Origin: JANRKF01 sp964518725
GTDB lineage: Bacteria; Pseudomonadota; Alphaproteobacteria; Rickettsiales; SXRF01
Assembly (NCBI GenBank): GCA_964518725.1
Contig: CAZFKP010000021.1
Location: 1 to 37,834 of the forward strand
Reading direction: 5' to 3'
DNA length: 37,834 bases
The notes under the pieces were generated by a model, which was not told where the DNA came from, did no database searches, and saw nothing but the letters and a program-made list of their open reading frames with translations. This document shows positions 16,767 through 23,394 of this stretch, in pieces. The stretch's first letter is position 1. Each line of letters opens with the position of its first letter. A program made the translations under genes and the position numbers.

Positions 16767-18908
16767 CTATTTCGGTTTAGCGGCGAGCATTTGAGCGGAT
16801 TTTTGTTTTTTCAGCGCTTTGCCGCGTCCTGACAGGCTTGGGTTATTCATAAAGTAGTCATGTGCGGAAAGCGAGTGGGCGCTGACTGGGAGGTGTGTGT
16901 AGGTGCCGTCGGGTTGCAATACCCAGCTTTGTTTCTCATCTTTCAGGTTAGCCACCATGATCTGGCCGAGGATTTGCTCGTGCACGGTGGGGTTTTCAAT
17001 CGGCACCATGATTTCCACACGCCAATCAAGGTTGCGCGGCATCCAATCTGCCGATCCGATGAAAACCTTGGCGTTCGGCGAGGGCATTTCGTGCCCATTT
17101 CCAAAACAATAAATGCGGGAGTGTTCCAGGAAGCGCCCCACAATGCTTTTAACGCGGATATTTTCCGAAAGCTCCGGGATGCCCGGGCGAAGGCAGCAAA
17201 TACCTCGCACCACCAGTTCGATGACGACACCGGCCTGTGAGGCGCGGTAGAGCGCATCGATGATGCCTGGATCGACCAGCGAGTTCATTTTTGCCCAGAT
17301 AGTGCCGGGCTTACCCTTTTTGACATGTGCAATCTCTGTGTCGATTAGGTGAAGAAGTTGTCCGCGCATATCACGTGGAGCGATGATAAGTTTTTTAAAT
17401 TCGTTCGGCGGCGCGTAGCCCGTCAGGTAATTAAACAGGTAGGCGGCGTCCATGCATAATACCGGGTCGCAGGTAAAGAATGACAAGTCGGTATAGATTT
17501 TGGCGGTTGCAGGGTGGTAGTTACCTGTGCCGAAATGCGCGTAAGAAACGAGTTTTCCATTTTCGCGGCGAGTGACGAGCGAGACTTTTGCGTGGGTTTT
17601 CAGTTTTACAAACCCATACACCACCTGTGCTCCGGCACGCTCCAAATCACGTGCCCATTGCAGGTTCGCTTCTTCATCGAAACGCGCTTTCAGCTCGATC
17701 AGAGCCGTAACCGATTTTCCTGCTTCGGCCGCCATAACCAGGGCTTTGATAATCGGTGAGTCTTTGCTGGTGCGGTAGAGGGTCTGCTTAATCGATACCA
17801 CATCCGGGTCGCTAGCAGCTTGTTTCAAATACTGCACGACAACATCAAAACTTTCGTAAGGGTGATGCACTACAATGTCTTTGGCGGCAATGGCAGCGAA
17901 ACAATCCCCGCCGTAATCGATAATCCGTTCCGGGAAACGGACGCTGAATGCCGGGAATTTCAGAGTGTCCGGCAGCTCCTCATACAGCTCCCTGAGCGAT
18001 GCAAGCCCCAGCATGCCGCTGACTTCAATAATATCCGATGTTTCCACGTGAATCTGTTCGGCGACGAACTGGACAAGGTGCTTGGGGGCAGGGGCGGCGA
18101 ATTTGATTTGAATGACGCTGCCGCGACGCCGCTGTTTGATGGCGCGCTCAAAGTTACGCACAAAATTTTCATCCTGCTCTTCTTCCTCCACATCGAGATC
18201 GCTATCGCGGATGATACGGAATAGGGTGCTATCAATTTTCTCAAAGCCTGGCATCAGGGTGCTTAAATAAAGGTCGGTGATGTCCTCAAGCATGATAAAC
18301 CGAATGTGTTTGCCGGGAATAGAGATAAACCTTGGCAAGCGGAGTGGGAGAGGCACAATCGCCATCTGCGCTTTGCCGCCGTTGCGCGGCTGTAAATGGA
18401 ACGCGATGGCAAGCCCAAGGTTGGGCAGGAACGGGAAGGGGTGCGCCGGGTCGATGGCAATCGGGGTCAGCACCGGGAAAATATTTTCAAGGAAATGGTT
18501 TTCGAGGTACTGCTGATCGGCTTTGGTCAGTTCGTTGCTATGCACTACATTGACGTGTTCTTTTCTTAGCGATTGGCGGATGTTTTGCCAGCATTCATGC
18601 TGTTGCTGCACCATGGCGGCGCTGATGAGGTGGATATGCTCCAGCTCCTCGGCGGGGGTAAGGCCGTCGGTGCTGTGCTTGGTGATGCCTTGCTGCACGT
18701 AGCCGCGGATACCGGCGACGCGCACCATGGTAAACTCATCAAGGTTTGAGGCGCTGATGGCAAGGTAATTCAAACGCTGGGCAAGCGGGACTTCTGGGTT
18801 GGATGCTTCTTCAAGCACCCGCGTGTTAAATGCCAGCCACGAAACCTCGCGGTTGATGAAGCGTTCTTTGGCGTCATTGCTGATTAATGGGCGTGGTTTA
18901 TGGCTCAT
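16767..18908 (-). CDS. ppk1: Polyphosphate kinase 1
   Basis: Makes polyphosphate from ATP reversibly. The 713-aa protein contains, in order, the N-terminal domain (FINREVSWLAFNTRVLEEA), the head domain with HPFPFLPNLGLA, and the catalytic C1/C2 domains: HPYESFDVVVQYL, SIKQTLYRTS, the phosphorylated His in KLKTHAKVSL, HFGTGNYHPATA, and the second His in FGNGHEM with SADWMPRNLDWRVE. I chose the ATG at 18908; the frame is open to a TTG at 18941 that would add 11 residues unlike the family. A sixA-like phosphatase gene diverges from it, as in many bacteria. Confidence 0.95.
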   Translation of the reverse strand: MSHKPRPLISNDAKERFINREVSWLAFNTRVLEEASNPEVPLAQRLNYLAISASNLDEFTMVRVAGIRGYVQQGITKHSTDGLTPAEELEHIHLISAAMVQQQHECWQNIRQSLRKEHVNVVHSNELTKADQQYLENHFLENIFPVLTPIAIDPAHPFPFLPNLGLAIAFHLQPRNGGKAQMAIVPLPLRLPRFISIPGKHIRFIMLEDITDLYLSTLMPGFEKIDSTLFRIIRDSDLDVEEEEQDENFVRNFERAIKQRRRGSVIQIKFAAPAPKHLVQFVAEQIHVETSDIIEVSGMLGLASLRELYEELPDTLKFPAFSVRFPERIIDYGGDCFAAIAAKDIVVHHPYESFDVVVQYLKQAASDPDVVSIKQTLYRTSKDSPIIKALVMAAEAGKSVTALIELKARFDEEANLQWARDLERAGAQVVYGFVKLKTHAKVSLVTRRENGKLVSYAHFGTGNYHPATAKIYTDLSFFTCDPVLCMDAAYLFNYLTGYAPPNEFKKLIIAPRDMRGQLLHLIDTEIAHVKKGKPGTIWAKMNSLVDPGIIDALYRASQAGVVIELVVRGICCLRPGIPELSENIRVKSIVGRFLEHSRIYCFGNGHEMPSPNAKVFIGSADWMPRNLDWRVEIMVPIENPTVHEQILGQIMVANLKDEKQSWVLQPDGTYTHLPVSAHSLSAHDYFMNNPSLSGRGKALKKQKSAQMLAAKPK

Positions 18909-18990
18909 GGTGGAGTATTTATTAAGATTATCAGCTTGCAATTTTACATAATATCATAAAAAATGCATTAATAACAGGCAGATATGTAAC

Positions 18991-19521
18991 ATGCAAAAAA
19001 CGCTCTATATTTTAAGGCATGCGAAGGCTGAAACCGGCGCACCGCATCAGGATGACCATACGCGGAAGCTGGTTGAGCGCGGAGTTGAGGCCGCCCAAAT
19101 TGTGGGCGCCTACATGTTCAAGCAGGGTATTAAACCCGCCAAGGTCATCTGTTCGGATTCGGTGCGGACACGCGAAACATGGAGCCAGATTGAGTCTGTG
19201 TACCCGGCTCCCAATGTGGAGTTCACCCGCAAGCTTTACCTTGCTTCGGCCAATGAAATGCTTGCAAGCCTTGTTAACCTGCCGGAACAGATCGCTTCGG
19301 TGCTGATGATTGGCCATAATCCAGGCGTTCACCAGCTTTGCCTGAAACTTGCCAAGGAGGGGGATGAAGACATGCTGGATGTCATGCACCTCAAATTTCC
19401 AACCTGCGCGCTGGCGACAATTGAGCTTGGTAATGTCGGTTGGGGGCAGGTTGCCGATGCCCATGGCGCGCTGGTTGATTTTGTCACCCCCAAAATGCTG
19501 GCCGGATTTGCAGATGAATAG
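18991..19521 (+). CDS. SixA-like phosphohistidine phosphatase (histidine phosphatase superfamily)
   Basis: A 176-aa single-domain histidine phosphatase. The catalytic motif LRHAKAET sits at residues about 8-15 with the acceptor His, and the conserved RTRETW and second catalytic histidine in MIGHNPGVHQL follow. SixA of E. coli removes phosphate from phosphohistidine in the nitrogen PTS and ArcB. The gene diverges from ppk1 with an 82-base gap and may be linked to phosphate or polyphosphate control. The substrate here is not shown. It is the last housekeeping-type gene before the tRNA region. Confidence 0.85.
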   Translation: MQKTLYILRHAKAETGAPHQDDHTRKLVERGVEAAQIVGAYMFKQGIKPAKVICSDSVRTRETWSQIESVYPAPNVEFTRKLYLASANEMLASLVNLPEQIASVLMIGHNPGVHQLCLKLAKEGDEDMLDVMHLKFPTCALATIELGNVGWGQVADAHGALVDFVTPKMLAGFADE

Positions 19522-19577
19522 CATTTTGCTTGAAAGCTTGTACGATTCGGTTTAAGCACTCCCCCTGCCTTTGGCAT

Positions 19578-19622
19578 GCCGTCTTAGCTCAGTTGGTAGA
19601 GCGACGCATTCGTAATGCCGGG
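19578..19622 (+). pseudogene. 5' part of a threonine-type tRNA, not a complete gene
   Basis: The sequence begins like a tRNA: acceptor strand GCCGTCT, TA, D arm GCTC/GAGC with the loop AGTTGGTA, then an anticodon arm containing TTCGTAA (anticodon CGT). The anticodon stem has mismatches (ACGCA against TGCCG), and no T arm, matching acceptor strand or CCA follows. It shares the 14-base core CGCATTCGTAATGC (19605-19618) with the intact tRNA-Thr 186 bases downstream (19791-19804). It is best read as a duplication or integration remnant. Confidence 0.75.
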
Positions 19623-19698
19623 AGCGGTTGAGCGGCGGCGGAAGTAAGTGTTGGAGGAACAAAAGGTTAGAAATACGCATGGTGATGATTTTTCTTCC

Positions 19699-19759
19699 GT
19701 GTCAGCACCGTGTCAGCAAAAGGTTTGCAAACACTTGGTATAGTTTGTAAATCGCTTGG
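19699..19759 (+). repeat. Two pairs of short direct repeats between the tRNA copies
   Basis: GTGTCAGCA occurs at 19699-19707 and 19710-19718, an 11-base period. TTTGNAAA followed by CTTGG occurs at 19724-19738 and 19744-19759, a 20-base period. Repeats of this size beside a tRNA resemble arm-type sites of tyrosine-recombinase attachment regions. No integrase gene is in the window, so this is only suggestive. The rest of the 240 bases from the sixA stop to the intact tRNA holds nothing else I can assign. Confidence 0.4.
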
Positions 19760-19763
19760 TTAT

Positions 19764-19839
19764 GCTGCTTTAGCTCAGCTGGTAGAGCACCGCATTCGTA
19801 ATGCGGGGGTCAGGTGTTCGAATCACCTAAGCAGCACCA
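19764..19839 (+). tRNA. tRNA-Thr, anticodon CGT, with encoded CCA
   Basis: A full cloverleaf can be drawn by eye: acceptor GCTGCTT with AAGCAGC, D arm GCTC/GAGC, anticodon stem CCGCA/TGCGG around loop TTCGTAA (anticodon CGT, reading ACG threonine codons), variable GGGTC, T arm AGGTG/CACCT around TTCGAAT, discriminator A and CCA at 19837-19839. It differs in acceptor stem and D loop from the partial copy upstream. tRNA-Thr genes are common targets for integrating elements, and unknown genes start 4 bases beyond its end. Confidence 0.95.
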
Positions 19840-19843
19840 TTTC

Positions 19844-20155
19844 CTACACTATAGCGCTCAAATCCTGCATCGCGCCGACCACAGCATGGGGGGTAATATC
19901 CCGGCAGGCGGGATTTCGCACATCGGCCATAAAGTCTTCCGTATCGCAAGCCACCTGCAGCTTTAGGAAGATGTGCCGCAATGAGGCGGTGCGCTGTTGA
20001 AGGAATTCGAACAAGAGCTTGCGCGAACGCTCCGATGCGGCGATGACGCGAGGGTCGGTGAAATCTTCTTCCAGCTCGTCATAGATACAATCCGCTTCAA
20101 ACTCTGCCACGCACCAAGCTGTATAAAGTTTTTCTATGAACGCTTCGTCTTGCAT
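19844..20155 (-). CDS. Hypothetical acidic protein, last gene of a four-gene cluster
   Basis: I do not recognise this 103-aa protein. It is acidic and helical with no signal or membrane segment; visible features are FEADCIYDELEEDFTDPR near residue 18 and a helical RKLLFEFLQQRTASLRHIFLKL stretch, shown here only as a leucine-rich pattern, around 45-66. It overlaps the upstream membrane protein gene by 22 bases, so it is very probably translated from the same message. Its stop is 4 bases from the CCA end of tRNA-Thr, which puts this cluster exactly at the tRNA boundary. Confidence 0.65.
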   Translation of the reverse strand: MQDEAFIEKLYTAWCVAEFEADCIYDELEEDFTDPRVIAASERSRKLLFEFLQQRTASLRHIFLKLQVACDTEDFMADVRNPACRDITPHAVVGAMQDLSAIV

Positions 20156-20409
20156 ATTTCCTCCCTATTTGTTGCGCAACCGCGGGCCATATACGCGCCG
20201 AAAACCACTCCGACGCCCACACTTAGCCCGATAGCCAGAAACGCGCTGTGTGAGGCTTCCAGGCCCAGCCAGCAAAAAAGCGATATCAGCCATCCACCGA
20301 TGGTGGTCATGAAACCAAGGCTGCCCGCGAAAAGCCCCTCAAAGAATTCACCGCGCGGTGTCGGCGGTTTGTTTGCTTTCTCATAGGCGATGTAGATTTT
20401 ATGGCCCAT
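20134..20409 (-). CDS. Hypothetical small membrane protein
   Basis: A 91-aa protein with two probable membrane helices: about residues 28-48 (LFAGSLGFMTTIGGWLISLF) and 53-72 (HSAFLAIGLSVGVGVVFGAY). The ends are charged, with a Lys/Arg-rich C-terminus (CKTKRS). A two-helix hairpin of this size could be a holin-like or toxin-like membrane protein or simply an accessory subunit; nothing decides this. It overlaps the genes on both sides (11 and 22 bases), a sign of a tightly coupled operon. Confidence 0.65.
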   Translation of the reverse strand: MGHKIYIAYEKANKPPTPRGEFFEGLFAGSLGFMTTIGGWLISLFCWLGLEASHSAFLAIGLSVGVGVVFGAYMARGCATNREEICKTKRS

Positions 20410-20779
20410 CGTAGCCGCCTCCGGCGCAATGGCCGTAATTCGCTTTATAAAGCCCTTCCACGATCACGAGGAAATTCTCCCGCATATCAGCTGGCATTCG
20501 GAAATAGGCCTCCGCCAGCCAGCGGTATTGCAGATTCTTGCTGGGGAACGGCTCGCTTTCGTCGGTAAGGCAAATGGTGCGCGCGATACGCAGGATCAGC
20601 GACCGCACCTTTTCACTTTTAATGTCGTGGTAAGTGCCCAGCAGCAGGCGTGTTTCGTCGGTAAGCAGGCTGGCGGGCACATCCAGCGTAATATCGTGCA
20701 TTTTCGGCGGCAGCCATTCTTCGGGAAGGCCTAGGATATAGCGCAGGCGCTGCCATCTATCAGATTTGCCGAAATGCAT
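20399..20779 (-). CDS. Hypothetical protein
   Basis: A 126-aa soluble protein that I do not recognise. It contains WQRLRYILGLPEEWLPPKMHD near the N-terminus (a DNA- or ligand-related role cannot be told), a Leu/Arg-rich helix (VRSLILRIARTICLT) at about 55-70 and an aromatic AYFRMPADMRENFLV segment at about 90. I chose the ATG at 20779, which lies 20 bases inside the end of the regulator gene; an upstream frame extension to 20821 has no better site. It is part of the four-gene overlapping cluster. Confidence 0.6.
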   Translation of the reverse strand: MHFGKSDRWQRLRYILGLPEEWLPPKMHDITLDVPASLLTDETRLLLGTYHDIKSEKVRSLILRIARTICLTDESEPFPSKNLQYRWLAEAYFRMPADMRENFLVIVEGLYKANYGHCAGGGYDGP

Positions 20780-21185
20780 AGCCCTGCATCTCCAGAAATT
20801 TGGTAAACGCTGCCAAGCCATGCACCATATTCATAATGGCAAAGCGTATCTCCGGGTTTTCGATATCTTTGAAACCTGCAAGCAACGTTTTTTCCAGCAG
20901 GCTGTCGGCGTTTTCCGTGCCGGCCGAGCGTGAAGGCATTTTGTAATCGAAGATGCCCAAGTAGAAATCGTTCACATCGCAGCGGTAATGCTCGCTTAAA
21001 AGATAAAGCAATCCGACATCCACCGACCCATCGCCATCTTCGGCATCCCGCAACTCCTTTACCTCAATGCTGGTGAGTTGGCTTACATCCTCCAGCGTCA
21101 GCTGCGATCTTTCACGCCGCTGCTTAATATTTTGTCGAACCATGTGCTGGATGGTTTCACGGTCGACTTTGTGTAATTGGTGCAT
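20760..21185 (-). CDS. Xre-type helix-turn-helix transcriptional regulator
   Basis: A 141-aa protein with an Xre/Cro-like HTH at about residues 10-70 (RQNIKQRRERSQLTLEDVSQ, then VDVGLLYLLSEHYRCDVNDFYLG) and a helical C-terminal region of about 70 residues (MVHGLAAFTKFLEM). This arrangement, an HTH with a short helical sensor or dimer part, is seen in phage-type and stress regulators of Alphaproteobacteria. The ribosome site GGGAGG lies at 21190-21195, directly behind a strong hairpin of the structured leader. It is the first gene of a four-gene overlapping cluster next to tRNA-Thr and probably controls that cluster. Confidence 0.8.
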   Translation of the reverse strand: MHQLHKVDRETIQHMVRQNIKQRRERSQLTLEDVSQLTSIEVKELRDAEDGDGSVDVGLLYLLSEHYRCDVNDFYLGIFDYKMPSRSAGTENADSLLEKTLLAGFKDIENPEIRFAIMNMVHGLAAFTKFLEMQGYAFRQI

Positions 21186-21460
21186 GGTTCCTCCCGCGCA
21201 GGCGGCGGCTCCTTGAAGGGAGCCGCCTAAATTGCTGTTGCACCAGGATCGCTGGTGCCGGGAGTTAGTAATCGCCGTAAAACGGGCGCAGGCTTATTCG
21301 ACCTTCAGGCCTTACGGCCCTGGGACTATTGTATTCACCTACTCCCGACGCAAAAGCGCGCGGAAGCAGGCTTACTGGTACGAGCCTACTAAAATCGTAG
21401 TTTTACGGGATTACTAGCCCCTCGGTTGCCACCTTAGCGTGGAAAGGCCGAAGGAGTCAA
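21186..21460 (-). promoter_or_regulatory. Structured leader or small RNA upstream of the Xre cluster
   Basis: The 308 bases between the EamA stop and the regulator start are rich in paired segments: a long-range inverted repeat (21265-21283 with 21400-21417), CGGGAGT/ACTCCCG (21259-21265 with 21341-21347), a GGCC hairpin with a GTAA loop around 21306-21322, GCACCAG/CTGGTGC (21239-21257) and a 9-bp hairpin 21204-21212/21219-21227 next to the ribosome site. On the minus strand TTGACT (21455-21460) and TAAGGT (21431-21436), 18 apart, could be a promoter. The CTCCCG strand can pair either with CGGGAG at 21342-21347 or with the ribosome site CGGGAG at 21191-21196. No known riboswitch family is recognised. 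Confidence 0.5.
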
Positions 21461-21493
21461 AAACTAAGTAGAATAAGCGCTTATGTTTTAACC

Positions 21494-21922
21494 TCATAGC
21501 GCGATTAGAATGGCTCCGGCAGCCATCAAAATACCGCCTATCGCCACCTTCCAGCTCAGGCTTTCCCCTAGGAATAAAACGGAAAGCACGATCACCAGCA
21601 CGATACTGAGCTTGTCGATAGGCGCAACACGCGAGGCAGCGCCCAGCTGGAGGGCACGGTAGTAACAGAGCCAGGAAAGCCCGGTGGCGATGCCGGAAGC
21701 CACCAGCATGGCAATGCTAAGGCGCGGCATCCGGCCTGGCGCTTCCCATTCGCCCCTCACGGTAACGATGCCTCCGATCAGCACTAAAATCACTACCGTG
21801 CGAATGAAGGTGGCAAGATTGGAATTCATCTCGGCCACGCCCAGCTTGCCGAAAATCGCCGTTAGCGCCGCGAAGAATGCGGAGCCGAGTGCGAACAGTA
21901 TCCAAGGGTTAGATTGACTCAT
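21494..21922 (-). CDS. Half-size EamA/DMT-superfamily transporter
   Basis: A 142-aa, very hydrophobic protein with about five membrane helices and one EamA domain. It begins WILFALGSAFFAALTAIFGKLG and ends in the helix VAIGGILMAAGAILIAL, with the ASRVAPIDKLSIV segment in the middle, typical of the single-domain EamA family. Such small members are thought to pair as dimers, like EmrE-type or ArnE/ArnF-type transporters. It overlaps the PAP2 phosphatase gene by 14 bases and is the last gene of the operon driven by the box at 22932. In this context a lipid-linked or cationic substrate is possible; the sequence does not say which. Confidence 0.8.
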   Translation of the reverse strand: MSQSNPWILFALGSAFFAALTAIFGKLGVAEMNSNLATFIRTVVILVLIGGIVTVRGEWEAPGRMPRLSIAMLVASGIATGLSWLCYYRALQLGAASRVAPIDKLSIVLVIVLSVLFLGESLSWKVAIGGILMAAGAILIAL

Positions 21923-22583
21923 GGTGGCTCTTTATATCCCATTTCCGTTGCGTTTCAAGGTAGCCAACGCATACGCAGAGATACGCTGCCGCGAGGGCAA
22001 ACCCGCCCAGCACGTCCGAGAGCCAATGCACATTTAGGTAAAGGCGACTGAAACCTATCAGCCCCGCTAAAGCCATGCTGCCAATCATAATCCTTAGCGA
22101 GTGAGTGTGTCGCAGCACCTGCCGGGAAAGCAAGTAGCCGAGCATGCCATATACAAATAGTGAAATGGCCGCATGGCCGCTGGGAAACGCCATGGTGACT
22201 TCGTGGAGGGAGGAATCCGGCCGCACGCGAGCGCTCAAGTGCTTGATGATATGCGTGGTAGCGGTGGTGGCGATAAAGCCGCTGAGTAATACCCAGGCTT
22301 GCAAGCGGCGATGGCGGTAAAATAGAAATCCTACAGCGGCCAGCGTTAAAACAACCAGCCATGTCGTACTTCCCAACACGGTCAGTGATTCAAATAGCGT
22401 GCGCGCGAGCGGCGCCTGGCCGTCCTTCATCCATGCACTTACGGCGTTGTCAAAAGGAAAGAATTCCTTCTCAATCCAGACTTCCTCGGCAATTTCTATG
22501 AATACCCAGCCAAAAAAACAGGCAACGAAAACGCTGGCGATCAATATAAAACGTGGGGTGTTTAAACGCGCGTTGCCTGCCAT
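21909..22583 (-). CDS. PAP2-family membrane phosphatase
   Basis: A 224-aa, six-helix membrane phosphatase. The three PAP2 active-site motifs are visible: KHLSARVRP (near residue 114), PSGHA (near 133) and SRLYLNVHWLSDVLGG (near 179-194). Relatives dephosphorylate undecaprenyl diphosphate, phosphatidylglycerol phosphate or lipid A on the periplasmic side. The start at 22583 is 9 bases after the stop of the secreted Cys protein and the stop overlaps the EamA gene, so the three genes form one operon under the box at 22932. The exact lipid substrate is not shown. Confidence 0.88.
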   Translation of the reverse strand: MAGNARLNTPRFILIASVFVACFFGWVFIEIAEEVWIEKEFFPFDNAVSAWMKDGQAPLARTLFESLTVLGSTTWLVVLTLAAVGFLFYRHRRLQAWVLLSGFIATTATTHIIKHLSARVRPDSSLHEVTMAFPSGHAAISLFVYGMLGYLLSRQVLRHTHSLRIMIGSMALAGLIGFSRLYLNVHWLSDVLGGFALAAAYLCVCVGYLETQRKWDIKSHHESI

Positions 22584-22592
22584 ATGTACAGG

Positions 22593-22892
22593 TTATTTTT
22601 GGCATGCCGCAGGCTGGAACACATATTTTCCATGTTCGCCCATTACATAGCAATTGGCAGGATAATCGCGGGGTTCAAAACTCGCGTGTTGCTTCAGCTG
22701 ATAAACCGTTTCCAAATCCTGGCCTTTTTCTCGACAATCAACCACCCCGTTGCAGGGTGTGTTTTTCGGATTTGGCACTTCAGTGAAAATTTCGGCCAGC
22801 CAGCCTTTTAAGCCGCCTTGCTCAGTTTCAGCAGCGTGCGCGGCCATCGGTAGCGCCAGCGCGGTAAGGATAAGGGTAAGATGATATCGCAT
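22593..22892 (-). CDS. Small secreted protein with four cysteines
   Basis: A 99-aa protein with a signal peptide (MRYHLTLILTALALPMAAHAAE). The mature 78 residues have four cysteines in NTPCNGVVDCREKG and PANCYVMGEHGKYVFQPAACQK, written here as short patterns, so two disulfides are likely. I do not recognise a named family. AGGAGGA lies just upstream of the ATG at 22892. It is the first gene of an operon with a PAP2 phosphatase and EamA transporter and sits right behind one of the five regulatory boxes, so it is a direct target of the presumed envelope-stress regulator. Confidence 0.7.
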   Translation of the reverse strand: MRYHLTLILTALALPMAAHAAETEQGGLKGWLAEIFTEVPNPKNTPCNGVVDCREKGQDLETVYQLKQHASFEPRDYPANCYVMGEHGKYVFQPAACQK

Positions 22893-22915
22893 AAGTTCCT
22901 CCTGTTGCAGGATGC

Positions 22916-22947
22916 TTTTTACAAGCGGAAACTTAGAGCAAACTTAG
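22916..22947 (-). promoter_or_regulatory. Response-regulator box and -10 for the 22892 operon
   Basis: On the minus strand CTAAGTTTGCTCTAAG spans 22947-22932 and TAAAAA begins exactly 10 bases after it (22921-22916). The ribosome site of the following gene is about 15 bases further on. The same arrangement occurs at four other promoters in the window. Confidence 0.75.
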
Positions 22948-22958
22948 CGCCTTAAATA

Positions 22959-22992
22959 AAAACGCCCCACGAGGGAGAGCGCGGGGCGTTTT
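22959..22992 (-). terminator. Terminator after the PepSY gene
   Basis: A 10-bp stem (AAAACGCCCC at 22959-22968 with GGGGCGTTTT at 22983-22992) sits 19 bases past the PepSY stop and continues into T-rich sequence on the minus strand. It separates that gene from the next box-controlled operon, which starts 12 bases beyond it. Confidence 0.88.
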
Positions 22993-23010
22993 AGACAAAA
23001 GGAAAAGTGC

Positions 23011-23316
23011 TTACTTTTCGACTTCGACTTCGCCGGTGACAGCGTTGACGCTTACTTCTTTTTCTTCATCGCCATTCAAAATTTCAATTTCGTATTTGAT
23101 GGTTTTATCTTCATGTTCCATCTTGGCTTTGATGGGAGTGCCGGGATGTGCTTTTTTCGCCTTGGCGATGGCTTCTTCCATGCTGACTTTCACCGTGGCC
23201 AGCTGCTCTTTAGTGAAATCGTCTTTGTCCAGCGGGTTTTCCAATGCTGAAGCGGATTGCGCGCCGAGGGTTAATATAGCAATAGCGGCGAGTGCGGATT
23301 TGCGAATAAGTGTCAT
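23011..23316 (-). CDS. PepSY domain periplasmic protein
   Basis: A 101-aa exported protein: signal peptide MTLIRKSALAAIAILTLGAQSASA, then one PepSY domain (about residues 38-101; VSMEEAIAKAKKAHPG, later IKYEIEILNGDEEKEVSVNAVTGEV). Small PepSY proteins beside QseBC/PmrAB-type systems are common and may modulate the sensor or a protease. I chose the ATG at 23316 because GGAGA lies just upstream and it starts the signal peptide; the open frame to 23364 runs through the promoter. It is a single-gene unit with its own box (23379-23394) and terminator (22959-22992). Confidence 0.88.
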   Translation of the reverse strand: MTLIRKSALAAIAILTLGAQSASALENPLDKDDFTKEQLATVKVSMEEAIAKAKKAHPGTPIKAKMEHEDKTIKYEIEILNGDEEKEVSVNAVTGEVEVEK

Positions 23317-23362
23317 AGTATCTCCATGATTTAGGGTTAAACCAATGCCAAAAAGGGAGGTC

Positions 23363-23394
23363 ACCCTATATGGAAAAACTTAGGTCAGACTTAG
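23363..23394 (-). promoter_or_regulatory. Response-regulator box and -10 for the PepSY gene
   Basis: On the minus strand CTAAGTCTGACCTAAG spans 23394-23379 and TAGGGT begins 10 bases later (23368-23363). The box lies inside the last codons of the RND permease gene, whose stop codon (23382-23380) is part of the second half-site. Confidence 0.8.

Noticed and set aside
19578..19622. A second functional tRNA-Thr
   Set aside because: The anticodon stem is mismatched and the T arm, acceptor 3' strand and CCA are absent.
21232..21417. A 61-codon plus-strand open frame in the structured gap
   Set aside because: No ribosome site, no family likeness, and it coincides with extensive base pairing that explains the sequence better.
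21380..21440. Minus-strand likeness to the 5' and pseudoknot region of tmRNA (AAGGTG, CCGAGGGG, AAAACTACG)
   Set aside because: No tRNA-like domain, no GGTTCGAATC T arm and no Ala-rich tag frame ending in stop are found nearby; short matches alone are not enough.
21473..21484. Perfect palindrome ATAAGCGCTTAT as a terminator
   Set aside because: The stem has no room for a loop beyond 4 bp and no proper T tract follows; at most a protein-binding site.
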